In this document: piece by piece, positions 22,801-35,044 of the stretch
Numbering within the stretch: position 1 is the first letter of the stretch
How the letters are laid out: every line of letters begins with the position of its first letter
The notes under the pieces: generated by a model
Told to the model about the DNA's origin: nothing
What the model saw: the letters and a program-made list of their open reading frames with translations, nothing else
Databases searched by the model: none
Program-made: the position numbers and the translations under genes
DNA from: Liolophura sinensis
Taxonomy: Eukaryota; Mollusca; Polyplacophora; Chitonida; Chitonidae
DNA length: 64,000 bases
Direction: 5' to 3'
Assembly: GCF_032854445.1 (NCBI RefSeq)
Contig: NC_088295.1
Coordinates: forward strand, 86,263,836 to 86,327,835

Positions 22801-25800
22801 TGTTTGTAGTTGTCCCCACATTATGCATTACGCTTAGTTGGTCAGTGGTGATTTAGCTGTGTTATGTAATATTGTAAAAATGTCCAATCAGCAGAATCAT
22901 AAGAAATTACATTCAAATAAGAATTTAGAAGTTTATTCAACTTGTCAAAGAAAGAAGTTTAATAAAATGTGAGTGTCTCTCAAATCGGGCAAAAAAATAA
23001 ATGCAGAACTGAGAAGGTTCAGCTAAGCAAAAAATTTTCTCATGGAAAATAAAATAGAAAAAGTATATTTAAAAGAGAACTGCAGTATAAAATGAACAAC
23101 AGACCTATTTAAAGAAAGGGGTCTCTGTGGCTCAGTTGGTTAGCGCGCTAGCGCAGCGTAATGACCCAGGAATCTCTCACCAATGCGGTCGCTGTGAGTT
23201 CAAGTTCAGCTCATGCTGGTTTCCTCTTCGGCCATATGTGGGAAGATCTGCCAGCAGCCTGCGGATGGTCGTGGGTTTCCCCGGGCTGTGCCCTGTTTCC
23301 ACCCACCATAATGCTGACCGCCGTCATATAAGTGAAATATTCTTGAGTACGGTGTAAAACACCAATCAAATAAATAAATAAATATTTAGAGATAAAAAGA
23401 AAACCTCTAAAATAAAAATATTATTTGTATGCTATATTTCGACATGAGATATGAAGACAAGTTATTTTTTCAAAATAAGTTGCTTTCTTAATTGTATTTA
23501 CATTTCAAGCTGTAAAATGGATGCTATCAGAACTATATAGATAGTGGCACAATGCAATATAGAATTTAGCTTGGTTTGTAAAATATATTTTATCTCAATG
23601 AGGACTCCAAAAGGGTCAGTAAATATTTTTATGCCTGATTAATTTATGTGGTAAAAAAAAAATCCTAATTTGTGAGTTTTCAGTTTGTAAAATTTGGACT
23701 TTTGTGAATCCGTGATTATTTGTACTACGTGGATAGTTTTTCTTGTGTTGGAAAGTGACTGGTTTGATCCCAGAGGTGTGACAAACATAAGGCCAGCGAG
23801 ACCAGGAAATCTGGATTGCTTAACCATTGTCTTCCTTTTATTTCACGAGAAAGGCTGGTGATGGACATGTGCTTTTACAAGCCAAGTTGGTACCCTTACA
23901 ATCACCAATATTGCATCTGACTGACTCAATTTTTGGAAACCTCAGTTCAAAACATTGACGAAGAGTGAACGGACCTGTATACAAGTAAATGGTTCTTGTG
24001 CTTTGGCAAAAAAAACACCAGTTACATATGTGAATTGTTAGTAGGTCTCACGCTGTGATTACATTTTCAGTGATTATTCTTTTCATTAGGAGGGAACGAG
24101 GGTACATGTACATGTACTTGTTTTGATAAATTCATGCTAATGTTCCAAGTCTTTTCTTTTTAGCCCAAGTGATACCCGGCTGCTGTCTGGAGACTGTGTG
24201 AGAAAATACCTGCAGTCAGATGGCACCTGCAAATGTGGTTTGGAATGCCCACTTATGGTCGACAAAGTCTTCAATTTTGACACACACATTAAATCGAAAG
24301 CTTGGACTGTGGCAGAGGTTTCCTGTAATGATGACCTTACCAAGTTCTGCAACCACAAACGGAAAATAATAGCCTTAGCCACACTGCAGAACAGTCAGTC
24401 AATGCAGGTACCCATAAGTTGTCAAGAGGAGAAAGACACTGGTAATGACAAAGAAGAAACGGCAAACCAGGGTTCAACTCCAGTAGTGTCATCTCCTTCC
24501 AAACCAGCTAAAAAAGGTAAATGAATTAGGGTTCTTGGTGGCCAAGTGAGATAAAGTGTACTTTAAGTTTACTTAAAGAGTTACTAGGCTGTAACAAATG
24601 GTGTTGTATGTTGGGATCAAGCTTCTGATAGTGTGACTGCACCCGCATGTCAGTGCTTAAGTTTATTGGTTTCTTCCATTTCCCATAATTGCAATCTTTC
24701 ACAGGGTGCGACATCCAGAGCGGGAGAAGGTGTGGAAGTGGGCCTCCCCCTCCTATTTATTTCGAAAATGACCATTTTCAATTAGGAATAATTCAAACAC
24801 AATGTGTGAAAATAAGTTTCTGTATTATTTTTGGGTGACGGGAAGGTCTGCAGCAACCTGCGGATGGTCCCCCTAGACTCTGCCCGGTTTTCTCCCACCA
24901 AAATGCTGGCAGACATCATATAAGTGAAATATTCTTGAGTACGGCGTAAAACACCAGTCAAATAAGTGAATATTTTTGAGTGTGGTTTTTTGGATGCACA
25001 TTTGAAGGAAATAAATGTATATGATCATATATATACTCACTTTTATATAAAAAAATCAGAAAGTAAAACTGTTCTGTTGTCTTTTTCAGAAGGCAAATCC
25101 AAGAAAAAAAAAGGAAACAAAAACAAGGGTGGTTCAGGGCCATACGATGGAGTTTTGGTGTCACAGCTTCTTGCACAGCGGGATAAGAACAGAGCATCAG
25201 CCACTCGCAGCTCACTTCACGTACCTCTTTCCAAGGAATTGAGTTCGTTGATTGATGCTGCCTTGGGCAATACAGACAGTCAGAATTCCTCAAAACAGTC
25301 TGAGGCCAAAGGAAATTCTAAAGATGGAGATTTGGCCAAAGTGAAATGTGAGACACCCTCAAGCCCAAATACTATACTTAGACCCAGTTCTGGTCAACAG
25401 ACTTTGTCCCTACCTGCTTTAAAACAAGCCATGAATCGCTCAAATACACCAAAGCAGAAGGAAAAGAGAGACCCGATGGATGACTTGGGACCCATTACGT
25501 GTCATGTACCTGGGAAGCTGGATTTCAGCCTCACCAGACCTCCTCCAAACTGTCAGCATCTGTTCAGTCGCTCACCAAACATGATGTCACCAGCACTTCC
25601 TAATAATCCTTGCTTACCCTCAAATCCAAGTCATAATAATCCGCTTAGCATTCAGACCACTTTTGGACCTGAACATTTTAAGAACCAGCGCATTTTCTTA
25701 CAGTCTCCTCCTTGCAATACAGGCTCAAGTGCACCATGTGATGTACCAATGCAAGTGCCAAACTATGGTATTGGTGATCAGATGGCTACAGGGTTTGGTG

Positions 25801-28800
25801 TAGATCGTGGAAATATCATGATGCAGCCTGTACATCAGTTGCAGGATTCCATGTTGAATGTTCCAAATCCCGCTGTTCAAAGATTCCCTAACCCTGCATT
25901 CAATCAAAACGCACAACAAGGCAATCCATACCATTGTGCACCTCCTCAGCATGCCTACATGCCTCTTAATAATCTGCGTAATAATCTTGGTGCACCCTGG
26001 CTAGATCAAAGCAAACCTAAACCAAAACGCATACGCCCTAAAGCAAAGAAAAATGAGCGAAGGAAATTCAGAGAAAGCACTTCACCATGTCCAAATATTG
26101 ATGTTAGAAATATGAATATGCCACAAGAGAGCGTGATGGGTAAACAGGCAACCCAAGTGACTATGGCTTCGTTCATGGACAACCCAACTGCTTTCCTGGC
26201 TCAGCAAACTGCCCTTGTGCATAATTCAATAGCTTCTAGTTCTCAGGGTGTTCAAGCAGCTTCAAGAGGGTTGGTAGACTGTATTAACAAAAGTGCTTTA
26301 TCTAGTCCACCATTGTCAGCTTCACGGGGAGAGGCAGGAGAACATGGCTCTGTCGGGGACAGTCTAAAGCAGGAATCAAATTTCGACCTGACGCTGAAAA
26401 CAGCCACAGAAGAGTCACAAGCCTTTTGTAAATCAGAATCTACCCCATGTTCTCCAAATGGCAGCCCTGTAGCAGGCTCCAGAAGTCCTGTGACAAACAC
26501 GTGCACATCAGTCCCACCATGCTCAGGCAATAATATCAAAAGTGATGTTGTGGCAGAGGATAATGTTCCATCCACAGAAACAGAATCTAGCAATCCCGAA
26601 TCGTGTCCCAAAACTCAGACTTCATCAGTACCTTCTGAGGAGCCTATCAAGAAGTCACCTAAACTGGAGTCCCAACCAGAGCCAGCTAAGAGATTAGTGA
26701 AAGATGTACATGATGCTAAAAATTCAGGTTCTGCTGCAGCTGAGAACTTACCTAAACCAAAGAAATCCCAAACACCAGTCAGTGAGGTAGAAAGCCCAGG
26801 CAAACAGGACAAAGGAAAGTCAAAAACTTGTTTGAAAATCAGAGAACCTAACAGCATAAAGCAAGCCTTGAAAAAGTCTTCTAGTAGTTTTCCAGCAAGC
26901 ACACTTTTGTCCGCAGCAGCAAGGGCACAGCTTGCTAGCCAGATCCAAACACAAGTTAATAGCAAAGTATACCAGAAGTCCAGCACTGCCAACACAAGCT
27001 TTTCCTCGTCTGTGTCTCCTATAAGCAGTGCGCCCCTGAATGCTCAGTGTAACACTGGAAGACCTGCCAATTCAGTGTCGTATGTCAACTCCAAGCAGAC
27101 GTTTGACAACTCTGGATTTAACATGTTGCACAATTCAAATTTGTCACCAATGATATCTCAGACCTGCTTACCAGGAGGTTGTAGTAAACCGTTAAATGGG
27201 CTAAGTGGAATACTCGGGGGAATGAGCCCTGCATATTCTCATTTCCCTGCAGAAGATGGTAAAGAGCAGTCTCATATTCAGATGGTTCAAAATGTTGTTG
27301 CCTCCATTGATGGTAAATCGGACACATTCAAAACCAACAATGTAACCCCAGGTATGACTGCAATGCTCCCAGATGGTGTCTGTGCCAACAAAGACAAAGA
27401 ACTTAATCCACTGGTGTATGATGTCAACTATGAAATGAACAAGCTTGGAGGAACTCTTCAAGATCCAGGAAATAAGGCAGCTCTACAACATGCAATCAAT
27501 CAGGCATTTCTGCAGCAAGGCATCACCAATCTTGGTGCCTCACCCTTAGGTGGCCAAGTTCCTCTTATGGGCGTCAATTCAACAATGTCAAACGGACAAC
27601 TTTCAGTCCCAGTTGTGACAACCTTGGCACCCTCCAACAATCTGTCTCAGATGATTCCTGCCATGGGATTAACTCAACCCGTAATTGCTCAGCAGCCTTT
27701 AATGCAACTTATTAGCACTTTGAATTTGAATAATCCTATGCTTTTGTCCACACCCTCAGTCAACTCCCCGAACCAGACGACTTTATCAACACCACAGATG
27801 CTTGGGGTGTCTGTGCCAAGATCCCAAAGCTCAATGACCTCTGCTCCTTCAATGGAGAGCAATCTAGACACATTGGCTCAGGCAGCAGTCTCAGTCTGTA
27901 ATAACAACATGGCTGTACAAAACTGCAGTCCAGGCCAAACTTCCCAAGATCCTAATTATGTGGCTAACAGCCTCAAAGGTAGTGCTGATGTAAAGGTCTC
28001 TCCGAACTCAGTTGTTGATGGAATGGGTCAGACCTCTGCTGCATCTCCTGCTCAGGTGGTCCTGCTTCCTCAAATGCAGATGCCTTTGGTACAGATGATG
28101 GGATCCAATCAAATGCAAATCAACTCCAGCTGTATGGAAAAGAGTAATATAAACAATATTAACCTAAATCTTAATATGACCCAAATGGTTGTTCCTGGAC
28201 AAGCACCATCTCCACAAAATCTTGGAATGTTTTCTCCTCCTCTTGCCAATAATACACTGAATCTGTTCAATTTGCAGCAAATGATGAATCTGTGTTCAAC
28301 CACCAATGTGACAGCAGCCCAGCTACAGCAGCTTCAGTGTCTGCAGTTGCAGCAGCAGCTTCTACAACAGGTGCAATATATGCAGTCGCTTATCAACCAG
28401 CTCGGCCTCCAAGGTGTGGTGAATAATAGTGTGGCATCCGATGTGCAGCAAGATAAGACAGTTCAGCAAGAAGAGGAGCCCTCTGCAGTTGTGCCTGAAG
28501 ATGGGGGTTTGCAGGCTGGTGAGGAATTCAAGGAAACCGAAGAAGAGGAGTATGTGGGGCAAGAAACTAAAAGCACTGAAGGACATGAAGAATCGAGTGT
28601 CCAAACTGATCAGGATGTTGAAGACGTAGAGGAAGGCGATGAAGGATGTGTTTCCAAAGAAATAGCGGATACCTCAGCTGAAAATTTGTCGAGTAAGCCT
28701 GATAGTTTGCCTTTGTCCATCAAAGAGGAATCGAGAGTAAAAGATACTGGAGAATTATCTCATGTTAATGGAAATACTTCAGGTGATAGTGAAGATGTTA

Positions 28801-29863
28801 CTAAAGCCTCATGTTATGAAAATGTATCGGAAGCTAAGGCAGAAACACCTCATCAGTCTGAGGTAAACTCTGGATCGTTTCACTCGGAATTATCACAGAA
28901 TGATCTGTCAGACAAGAGTGAACATCTGCCAGATGATATCAGCAAAGCTGAGAACAACGAGACAGAGATGGCAGAAAAAATGCCAGAAGTGAATTTGGAT
29001 AGTTCTGAGGAGAGTGTAGTTAAGCAGAGTCCTGTTAGGGAGACTTCTTCAGAAGATGTTCCTGTGGTTGAGCAGACACACATAACTGTCCCCAAAGGTA
29101 CAGATGAAAAGAAGCCAGAGTCAAATCACATTGACCACACCTATGATGGAGAAAGTTTTGAAATTGATAGGACACTACAATGTCAACAGAAGGATACAGA
29201 TAGAACAAAGCAGACTATCAATGCACTGGAATCTTTGTCACCCACACATTTAAGTATTACAAATTCTGAGTCTCTTGAAATCCATGATGAGAATGAACAT
29301 GATGACGGCAGGCTAACTAGCAGCGAGACTGACTCCCTGTGTGATGATCAGGGACTAGAAGTGTGTGATGGGCCGACGGCTGGGAAAACCTTCAGGAGGA
29401 ACACCAATGGACCTGTCCATGGTGAAGACTATCGCATGGAAGACACCTCATCACATGATGGTCTCAGCAGTTCAGAAGATGAGAAGATAGATGAAATTTT
29501 TGCCAATCATCACCATCGAGGATTAAAGCGGATCTATGATGACTACAATGATAGTGCAATTGATGATGGTAAGTGTAAAATTCTTTATTAAAGTCAATAA
29601 ATGCTAACTTTACTAAATAATTGTTTCAAACTTTAACAAACTGCTTTTGATAATTCGCTTTTTTATTACATTAATCGAGTAATTGAGCAGTACTCGTATG
29701 CCATGCTGACTTATTGTTGGGGAGAAACATGGAAACCCACAACCACCAGCAGACTGCTGACAGATCTTTTCACATCGACATTTAATGTCAGTTATGCATG
29801 GTACTATTTCTTTACAGACTAGTGTCAGGGACATGTTGGAGTAGAAATTGAAGCTCTAGGTTG

Positions 29864-29908
<45 letters not shown>

Positions 29909-29917
29909 GGCCGGGGT

Positions 29918-29949
<32 letters not shown>

Positions 29950-32900
29950 GGGGTGGATAGCAAGGCATCTTTTGGAGTGAGGATGCAGTATGATAGGCAG
30001 ATGTTACCTTTGGCGGAGTTTTTGACAGACATACTATGTGTACATGTACAGATATATTTTGATCTGGAGCAATGCTGTGTTTTTTTTTTTTTTGTTTTTT
30101 TTTTTTCGCCATTCATCTTGGTGAAATTCTTTGTGCCAGATTGGAAATATTACTTTCTGACACAGAGTAATTACATGAATCTGACACGGATCATTTGGCT
30201 GTTATTATTTGAAGAAACACTTCATGTTGACAAATCCGGTAACCTGCATATTTGCTCCCACCATACGGCTGCATGCAGTCGTGTAAGTGAAATATTTTGA
30301 GTACGGCGTAAAACACCAATCAAATAAATAAATAAATACTGGCAAATCCAAATTGAAAAGAAAAATACGCTCCAAATCCAAATATAATTTCTCCTGCTAT
30401 CATTGTTTGGCTCCTTTGTGCATCGCATGCAGGAAGGTCCCCTTTTAGTCCTTTCTTCTCTGCTTTGCCTGCCTGTGTCATGGTATAAGTGAAAAATTCT
30501 TGAGTATGGCATTTAACAGTAATCAAGTAAACTTAAAACATACACCTGACCTTCCACAGCAGAAGAAACAATAGTTGAATACAATGTAAAACCGCAGTCA
30601 AATAAGTTTATACAATTATAATTACTTGTATATAAAAGAGCTGCTTAAATATTAGACAATTATTTTGTTTTTAGACTGTATTCGACTGAAGATTCAAGAA
30701 ATCACCCAGGTGTACAAACTGAAGTGCAGAGAAGTGATTAGTTGGTGAACAATCCTGTGAAGTATCATGTGATTTATTGTTATTGAACTAGATGTTCCCA
30801 TGATTTTTCAACCAACAGCAAGAGATTAGTTATGAAAAATTCTGTGAAAGTTTAGGTGATTTACTGTACTGTAGCTGCTACTCTTTCAGCTCCAAATATA
30901 CAGGTGGAAATGGAATTTCATGTGTAATTTGCATGATGATACAGCTATTTATTACACTTATGTTGTAGATGACTCGCTAGATTTTGGTGACAAGACAATG
31001 GGTGTATTTCCTCGTAACTTCAACGTTGGGGACTTGGTTTGGGGACAGATCAGGGGATTTCCTTCCTGGCCAGGTAAACTGGTAGATGAGAACCAAGTGA
31101 AGGGGAACCCCAAGACTGAGGATGGCAAGGTGGGTATTATTTCAAGAGAGTTTTATTGCAAATTAAACCTTATATATATCCACAACCCAGTGGTGTAACT
31201 TAATGCTTGCCAAATGCAAGTGAAATCTGCAGGCAAGTAAATTGTGTTTTTTGGTTGTCGGCCAGCCCATCAGATCTATGATATGAATTGCACATGTTGA
31301 CAATCGTTTGCTTGCTTCAATCTTTCGACAGCACTGGGTAAACTTCACTTTGGCCATGCACAGCTTTCACGGGTGGATGAAATCTGAACAGGGCTTTTAC
31401 CTAGTGCAAAGCGCATACTCTCCCACACAGATGTTTTCGTGCCATAAGATCAGCAGTGTGTTTAAGCCTAGCATTGCCCTCACATCACAGAGAAGGCTCA
31501 GTGGAGGCTAGCCACCACGTTGTTTACCTCCCGGTCGTGGCAACGGAGAAGATTCAGTGGAACATTTTTGTGACTAACTACCGGTTGAAAACAAATTCCA
31601 GTAGCCCTTCTCCATCTTTGTCTTCGTCAAATAGAAATAAACTATACGATAGCACTAAACATTCAAGACAACTTTTACAATACAGTTGTAAGTATGTTAG
31701 GTACATGCTTTAGAAAGTGTATGTTTGTTGGAATCCTTGCGCCAAGCTGAAAGACATGCACTCTCATATTATTATTTGAGTAGAATACAGTGTGTGGTTA
31801 ATAGCTGAATACATCAAAAAGTTACATGAATGAATGGCACAACACAAGTCTGAAGTTACTTTTTTTTTTATTTAATTACTTCACTGCAGTAATGTGTAAG
31901 ATAAAAATGCACGAATGTGGATTGAAACAGTGTTGTTTTTATTTCAATGCAATTTTAATATCAGCGTTTCCAATAAACTGTAAAACATTTATTTATTTGT
32001 TTTATGCTTTATGCGGTACTGAAGAATATTTCACTTAGGTGACAGCGGCCAGCATTATGGTGGGAGGAAACCAGGCAGAGCCTGGGGGAAACCCATGACA
32101 ATCCACAGGTTGCTGGCAAAACTTCCCACTTATGGCTGGAGAGGAGCCAGCATGAACTGGAACTGAACTCACAGAGACCGCATTGGTGAGAGTCTCCTGG
32201 GTCTTTATGCTGCGCTAGCGTGCTAACAAACTGAGCCATGCAGGTCCCCATAAACCATATGATTGCAGCGTGGCATGGCAAATGAAAGTCAAGGGGTGGG
32301 GGAGGGGGTCAAGCAGTTTCATTGTCACCTTACTCAGAGAGCAAGCACCCTAAAAAGTTAAGTTACACCACTGCAACCAAACAGGATGCAAAATTTAAAT
32401 TTACCCTTAGATATTTTACCAGTGTGAAAAAATCATTTGAATGTGCATGTAGCAGGATTGAATAATGCTTGAAAAAGATTGTATGGTTTAAAGATTTGTT
32501 TTGTCTTGTTCCCCCAAATTCGCAACAAATCAAGCTGTATGGAGTCCTGAATGGGAGGATTTGTTTGTGTGATGTAGGATTCTTCAAGGGAGGGGCCTCC
32601 GTGGCTCAGTTGGTTAGCGCGCTAGCGCAACGTAATGACCCAGGAGTCTCTCACCAATGCGGTCCGCTGTGTGAGTTCAAGTCCAGCTCATGCTGGCTTC
32701 CTCTCCAGCCGTAAGTGGGAAGGTCTTGCCAGCAACCTGCGGATGGTCATGGGTTTCTCCGGACTCTGCCCGGTTTCCACCTACCATAATGTGGGCCGCC
32801 GTTTGAAATATTCTTAAATAAATAAAGTCTTCAAGGGAGGCAATCAGTTGTCATGAAAAGTTAACTCCCTTGCATTGTACACACTTAATTAATGACATCA

Positions 32901-35044
32901 TCATATGTTCATATAGTTATTGGTACATGTATGACTTCTTTATTACTGATAAAAAAAATAATTAACACAATCATTTTTTTCAGTGTATGTAATTAAAAAG
33001 CTTGTGTGCAAACACATCATGATGGTGTGTCCTTTTGGTGTGGTAATAAAGGTTGTGTTGTTATATCATTACCTGTTTCCATCTGTATTTTGTTTGCATA
33101 GCTCTGGGTGAAGTGGTTTGGGGATCACACATGTACTCAGGTGGAACCTGACAAGCTGAAGACTCTGTCTGAAGGACTGGAAGCTCATCATAGGGCAAGG
33201 AAAAAGTTTAGGAAGTAAGTTACTCTGTCATAATTCTTATTCTCGTTCTATCATTGCATAGCACAGAAGAATGGCATGCCTGAATACTGATTTTTAAAGG
33301 TGGAGAAAACATAAAAATGACATAAAGTTCAGATGAAAGAGTGCAAAAAGTTATGTCTAAATGTGGTTTTCAATATATTTTTGATTTTCCGTAAGGAGAA
33401 AAAGACAGTTGAAAATAATTTTTGTATGGTGGGTATTTGGGACTGCCTTTGGTATTTATGGTCTTAATGTCATAATTGAGGATGTAACACAGGTTTTAAT
33501 AAATATTTTTGCATGATACTTTGTTCTTTTCAGCTGACAAATGTATTAAACCTCAGTGTGGATCATATTTTGTTATTTTTAATATGTTATCATAATTTAG
33601 GTTTTGATATAAACAACAAATTTACGTTCAAATAAATTTATTAGACAAGCATCACATTCTTATTTAGAACATTATTATGCAACAACGATAAATACCAAAG
33701 TTGGTCCCATATACCCACCATACAAAAGTATTTTCAAATTCCCTTTTCTGTTGAAAAAAAAACAAAACAAAAATACATTAAAGATCATACTTGCAATTAA
33801 GTTTTGACGCTCTTTCATCTGATTTTGGCATCATTTTATGTTTTCATTTCCTTTAAGTATTCATTTATTTATTTATTTGTTTGGTGTTTTACGCCAAACT
33901 TGAGAATATTTCACTTATACGAAGGTGGCCAGCATTATGGTGGGAGGAAACAGGGCACAGCCCGGGGGAAACCTAGGACCATCCGCAGGTTTTTGTTAGA
34001 CCTTCCTACGTACGGCCGGAGAGGAAGCCAGCATGAGCTAGACTTGAACTCACAGCAACTGCATTGGTGAAAGATTCCTGGGTCATTACGTTGCGCTAGC
34101 GCACTAACCAACTGAACCACGGAGGCCCCCCTTTAAGTATTCATGCATTACCCTTACTTTTCTCTCAAAAAGAACAACAACAAATTTTGTTCGATGTTTG
34201 TACAGAATTATAGTGGTAATGGCTTGAATTGCAATAGAGATTCCTGTCTTTCAGTTGTCAGACACATTGTGTTGGTTCAGTGTTTTATTTAATATTCCCC
34301 TGCAACCGTTGTTCTCATTGCTGCATTGGAAATGATGGTCAACAGGACTTTTATGACCAGAGTTAAATGAAGCTTGTTCCAAACGCTTGGCTGTCCACAG
34401 TATGTTAAACACTGTGTGTGTGACAACATGTGCAGCACATGTGGCAAAGTTTGTCATTCACATGTACATGCCAAAGACAGGTTGTATACATGTGCATCAA
34501 TGATGAATAACAAATTGAATTGAAAGAAAAAACAACTGACAATAGTTACATGTTAAAGCCTTATTTTTTTATTTATAGAAAATCGCTTACACAGTATACA
34601 TTACTCCCAGAACTATAAAGAAAACTATTCAGAGTCATTTCATCCATTTATAATGCACATCCATAAGTCAGGTACTTGTAATATTGGTAACTTGCTTAGG
34701 CTGGCAATTAATTTCTCATTATCTTATTGTTTCTGAACGACAAAACAGTATCTCTCCAAACCCTTATGATGGTAGACTATGTAACATTTACATCTAATGG
34801 AAAAGTGAGCATAGCTCCCAAAACCCATTTTTTTCCATAAAAGTGAAAAAAAAAAGAAGACAGTATATAATCAATCATTTTTATCTCCTTAATTTATAGA
34901 GGCCGAAAAATGAATTCCAACTTGGAATCTGCCATACAAGAAGCCATGATGGAGCTGGATCGTCCAACTGAGAATTTGGAGCCTCCAGTTCAGGCCAATC
35001 GCTATGTCAAAGGCCGTGTTGTGAAGAAACGTCGCACCCGGTGA
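19839..35044 (+). CDS. MBD5: MBD5/MBD6-family protein with MBD and PWWP domains
   Basis: Complete 2271-residue chromatin protein. Exons: 19839-21403, 24164-24516, 25090-29568, 30969-31129, 33102-33214 and 34900-35044, all GT-AG with closing phases. An in-frame TGA at 19749 supports the chosen ATG. Residues 1-504 are Asn/Met/Gln/Thr-rich, with a PGNxMQ-type heptad repeat at about 119-168. The MBD begins VPFGWKRV (505) and crosses an intron into [11 protein letters not shown] and [15 protein letters not shown], which are MBD5/6 signatures. A 4.5-kb exon encodes a disordered Ser/Asn/Gln region, a Gln-rich LQQLQ segment and an acidic stretch. The PWWP domain starts [20 protein letters not shown] (2151-2170) and ends with [20 protein letters not shown]. 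Family knowledge: MBD5/6 proteins associate with the PR-DUB/BAP1 deubiquitinase; Drosophila six-banded is related. In vertebrates the MBD is N-terminal, so the extension is notable. Assignment to MBD5 rather than MBD6 cannot be made for a pre-duplication gene. Confidence 0.94.
23118..23384 (+). mobile_element. SINE family A, full length
   Basis: It opens GGGGTCTCTGTGGCTCAGTT with the A-box-like TGGCTCAGTTGGTTAGCG. A B-box-like GTGAGTTCAAGTTCAGC is near 23194. The body contains GCCAGCAGCCTGCGGATGGT and the end is GTAAAACACCAATCAAATAA. The flanks TATTTAAAGA and TATTTAGAGA may be a 10-base target duplication with one mismatch. Located in the intron that splits the MBD. Confidence 0.9.
24838..24968 (+). 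mobile_element. SINE family A, 3' part
   Basis: Head missing. It starts around GGGAAGGTCTGCAGCAACCT and ends GTAAAACACCAGTCAAATAA. It lies in the MBD5 intron just before the large exon. Confidence 0.8.
29716..29790 (-). mobile_element. SINE family A remnant, minus orientation
   Basis: Short decayed stretch reading GAAACCCACAACCACCAGCA and CTGCTGACAGATCTTTTCAC. It corresponds to the complemented middle of family A. Confidence 0.45.
29866..29948. repeat. (GT)n microsatellite and 31-base G homopolymer
   Basis: About 39 bases of GT repeat (29866-29904) are followed after 13 bases by an unbroken run of 31 G (29918-29948). It is intronic in MBD5. Length is likely variable and may be miscounted in the assembly. 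Confidence 0.95.
30252..30340 (+). mobile_element. SINE family A, 3' tail
   Basis: Only the end remains: GTAAGTGAAATATTTTGAGT, ACGGCGTAAAACACCAATCA and (AAAT)n. A second tail-only remnant follows at 30474-30535. Confidence 0.7.
30474..30535 (+). mobile_element. SINE family A, tail remnant
   Basis: Decayed tail block GGTATAAGTGAAAAATTCTT, GAGTATGGCATTTAACAGTA and ATCAAGTAAAC in the same MBD5 intron. Confidence 0.55.
31988..32250 (-). mobile_element. SINE family A, near full length, minus orientation
   Basis: It reads from the complemented tail (TTTATTTATTTGTTTTATGC) through GGCCAGCATTATGGTGGGAG and GAACTGAACTCACAGAGACC to the head AACTGAGCCATGCAGGTCCC. It lies in the MBD5 PWWP intron, about 340 bases from an oppositely oriented copy (32592-32827), so the pair is an inverted repeat in the pre-mRNA. 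Confidence 0.9.
32581..32838 (+). mobile_element. SINE family A with 11-base target duplication
   Basis: Near full-length copy at 32592-32827 with head CCTCCGTGGCTCAGTTGG and A-box TTAGCGCGCTAGCG. The direct repeat TCTTCAAGGGA flanks it exactly (32581-32591 and 32828-32838). The tail is shortened: the CACCAATC block is lost after GAAATATTCTT. The perfect duplication implies a fairly recent insertion. Confidence 0.93.
33296..33850. mobile_element. foldback / long-inverted-repeat element
   Basis: Two arms of about 230-250 bases (about 33296-33530 and 33600-33850) are inverted relative to each other, with a short centre. The best-matched cores are TTGTATGGTGGGTATTTGGG (from 33422) against the complement of CATATACCCACCATACAAAA (from 33708), CAGATGAAAGAG against CTCTTTCATCTG, and TTTGGTATTTAT against ATAAATACCAAA. 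The arms are diverged, which suggests an old nonautonomous DNA transposon of MITE/foldback type. It lies in the intron between the last two MBD5 exons. Confidence 0.7.
33851..34144 (-). mobile_element. SINE family A with 14-base target duplication, minus orientation
   Basis: Near full-length complemented copy between direct repeats CTTTAAGTATTCAT at 33851-33864 and 34131-34144. The tail is at the left (TTATTTATTTATTTGTTTGG) and the head at the right (AACCAACTGAACCACGGAGG). It inserted at the very edge of the foldback element. Confidence 0.93.

Noticed and set aside
23118-23200. tRNA gene in the family A head
   Set aside because: The same head recurs with the same body and tail at many sites, with target duplications. 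It is a retroposed SINE promoter.
29825-30300. Low-complexity ORFs rich in Cys/Val/Gly or Pro/His
   Set aside because: They translate the GT microsatellite and the G run; not a gene.
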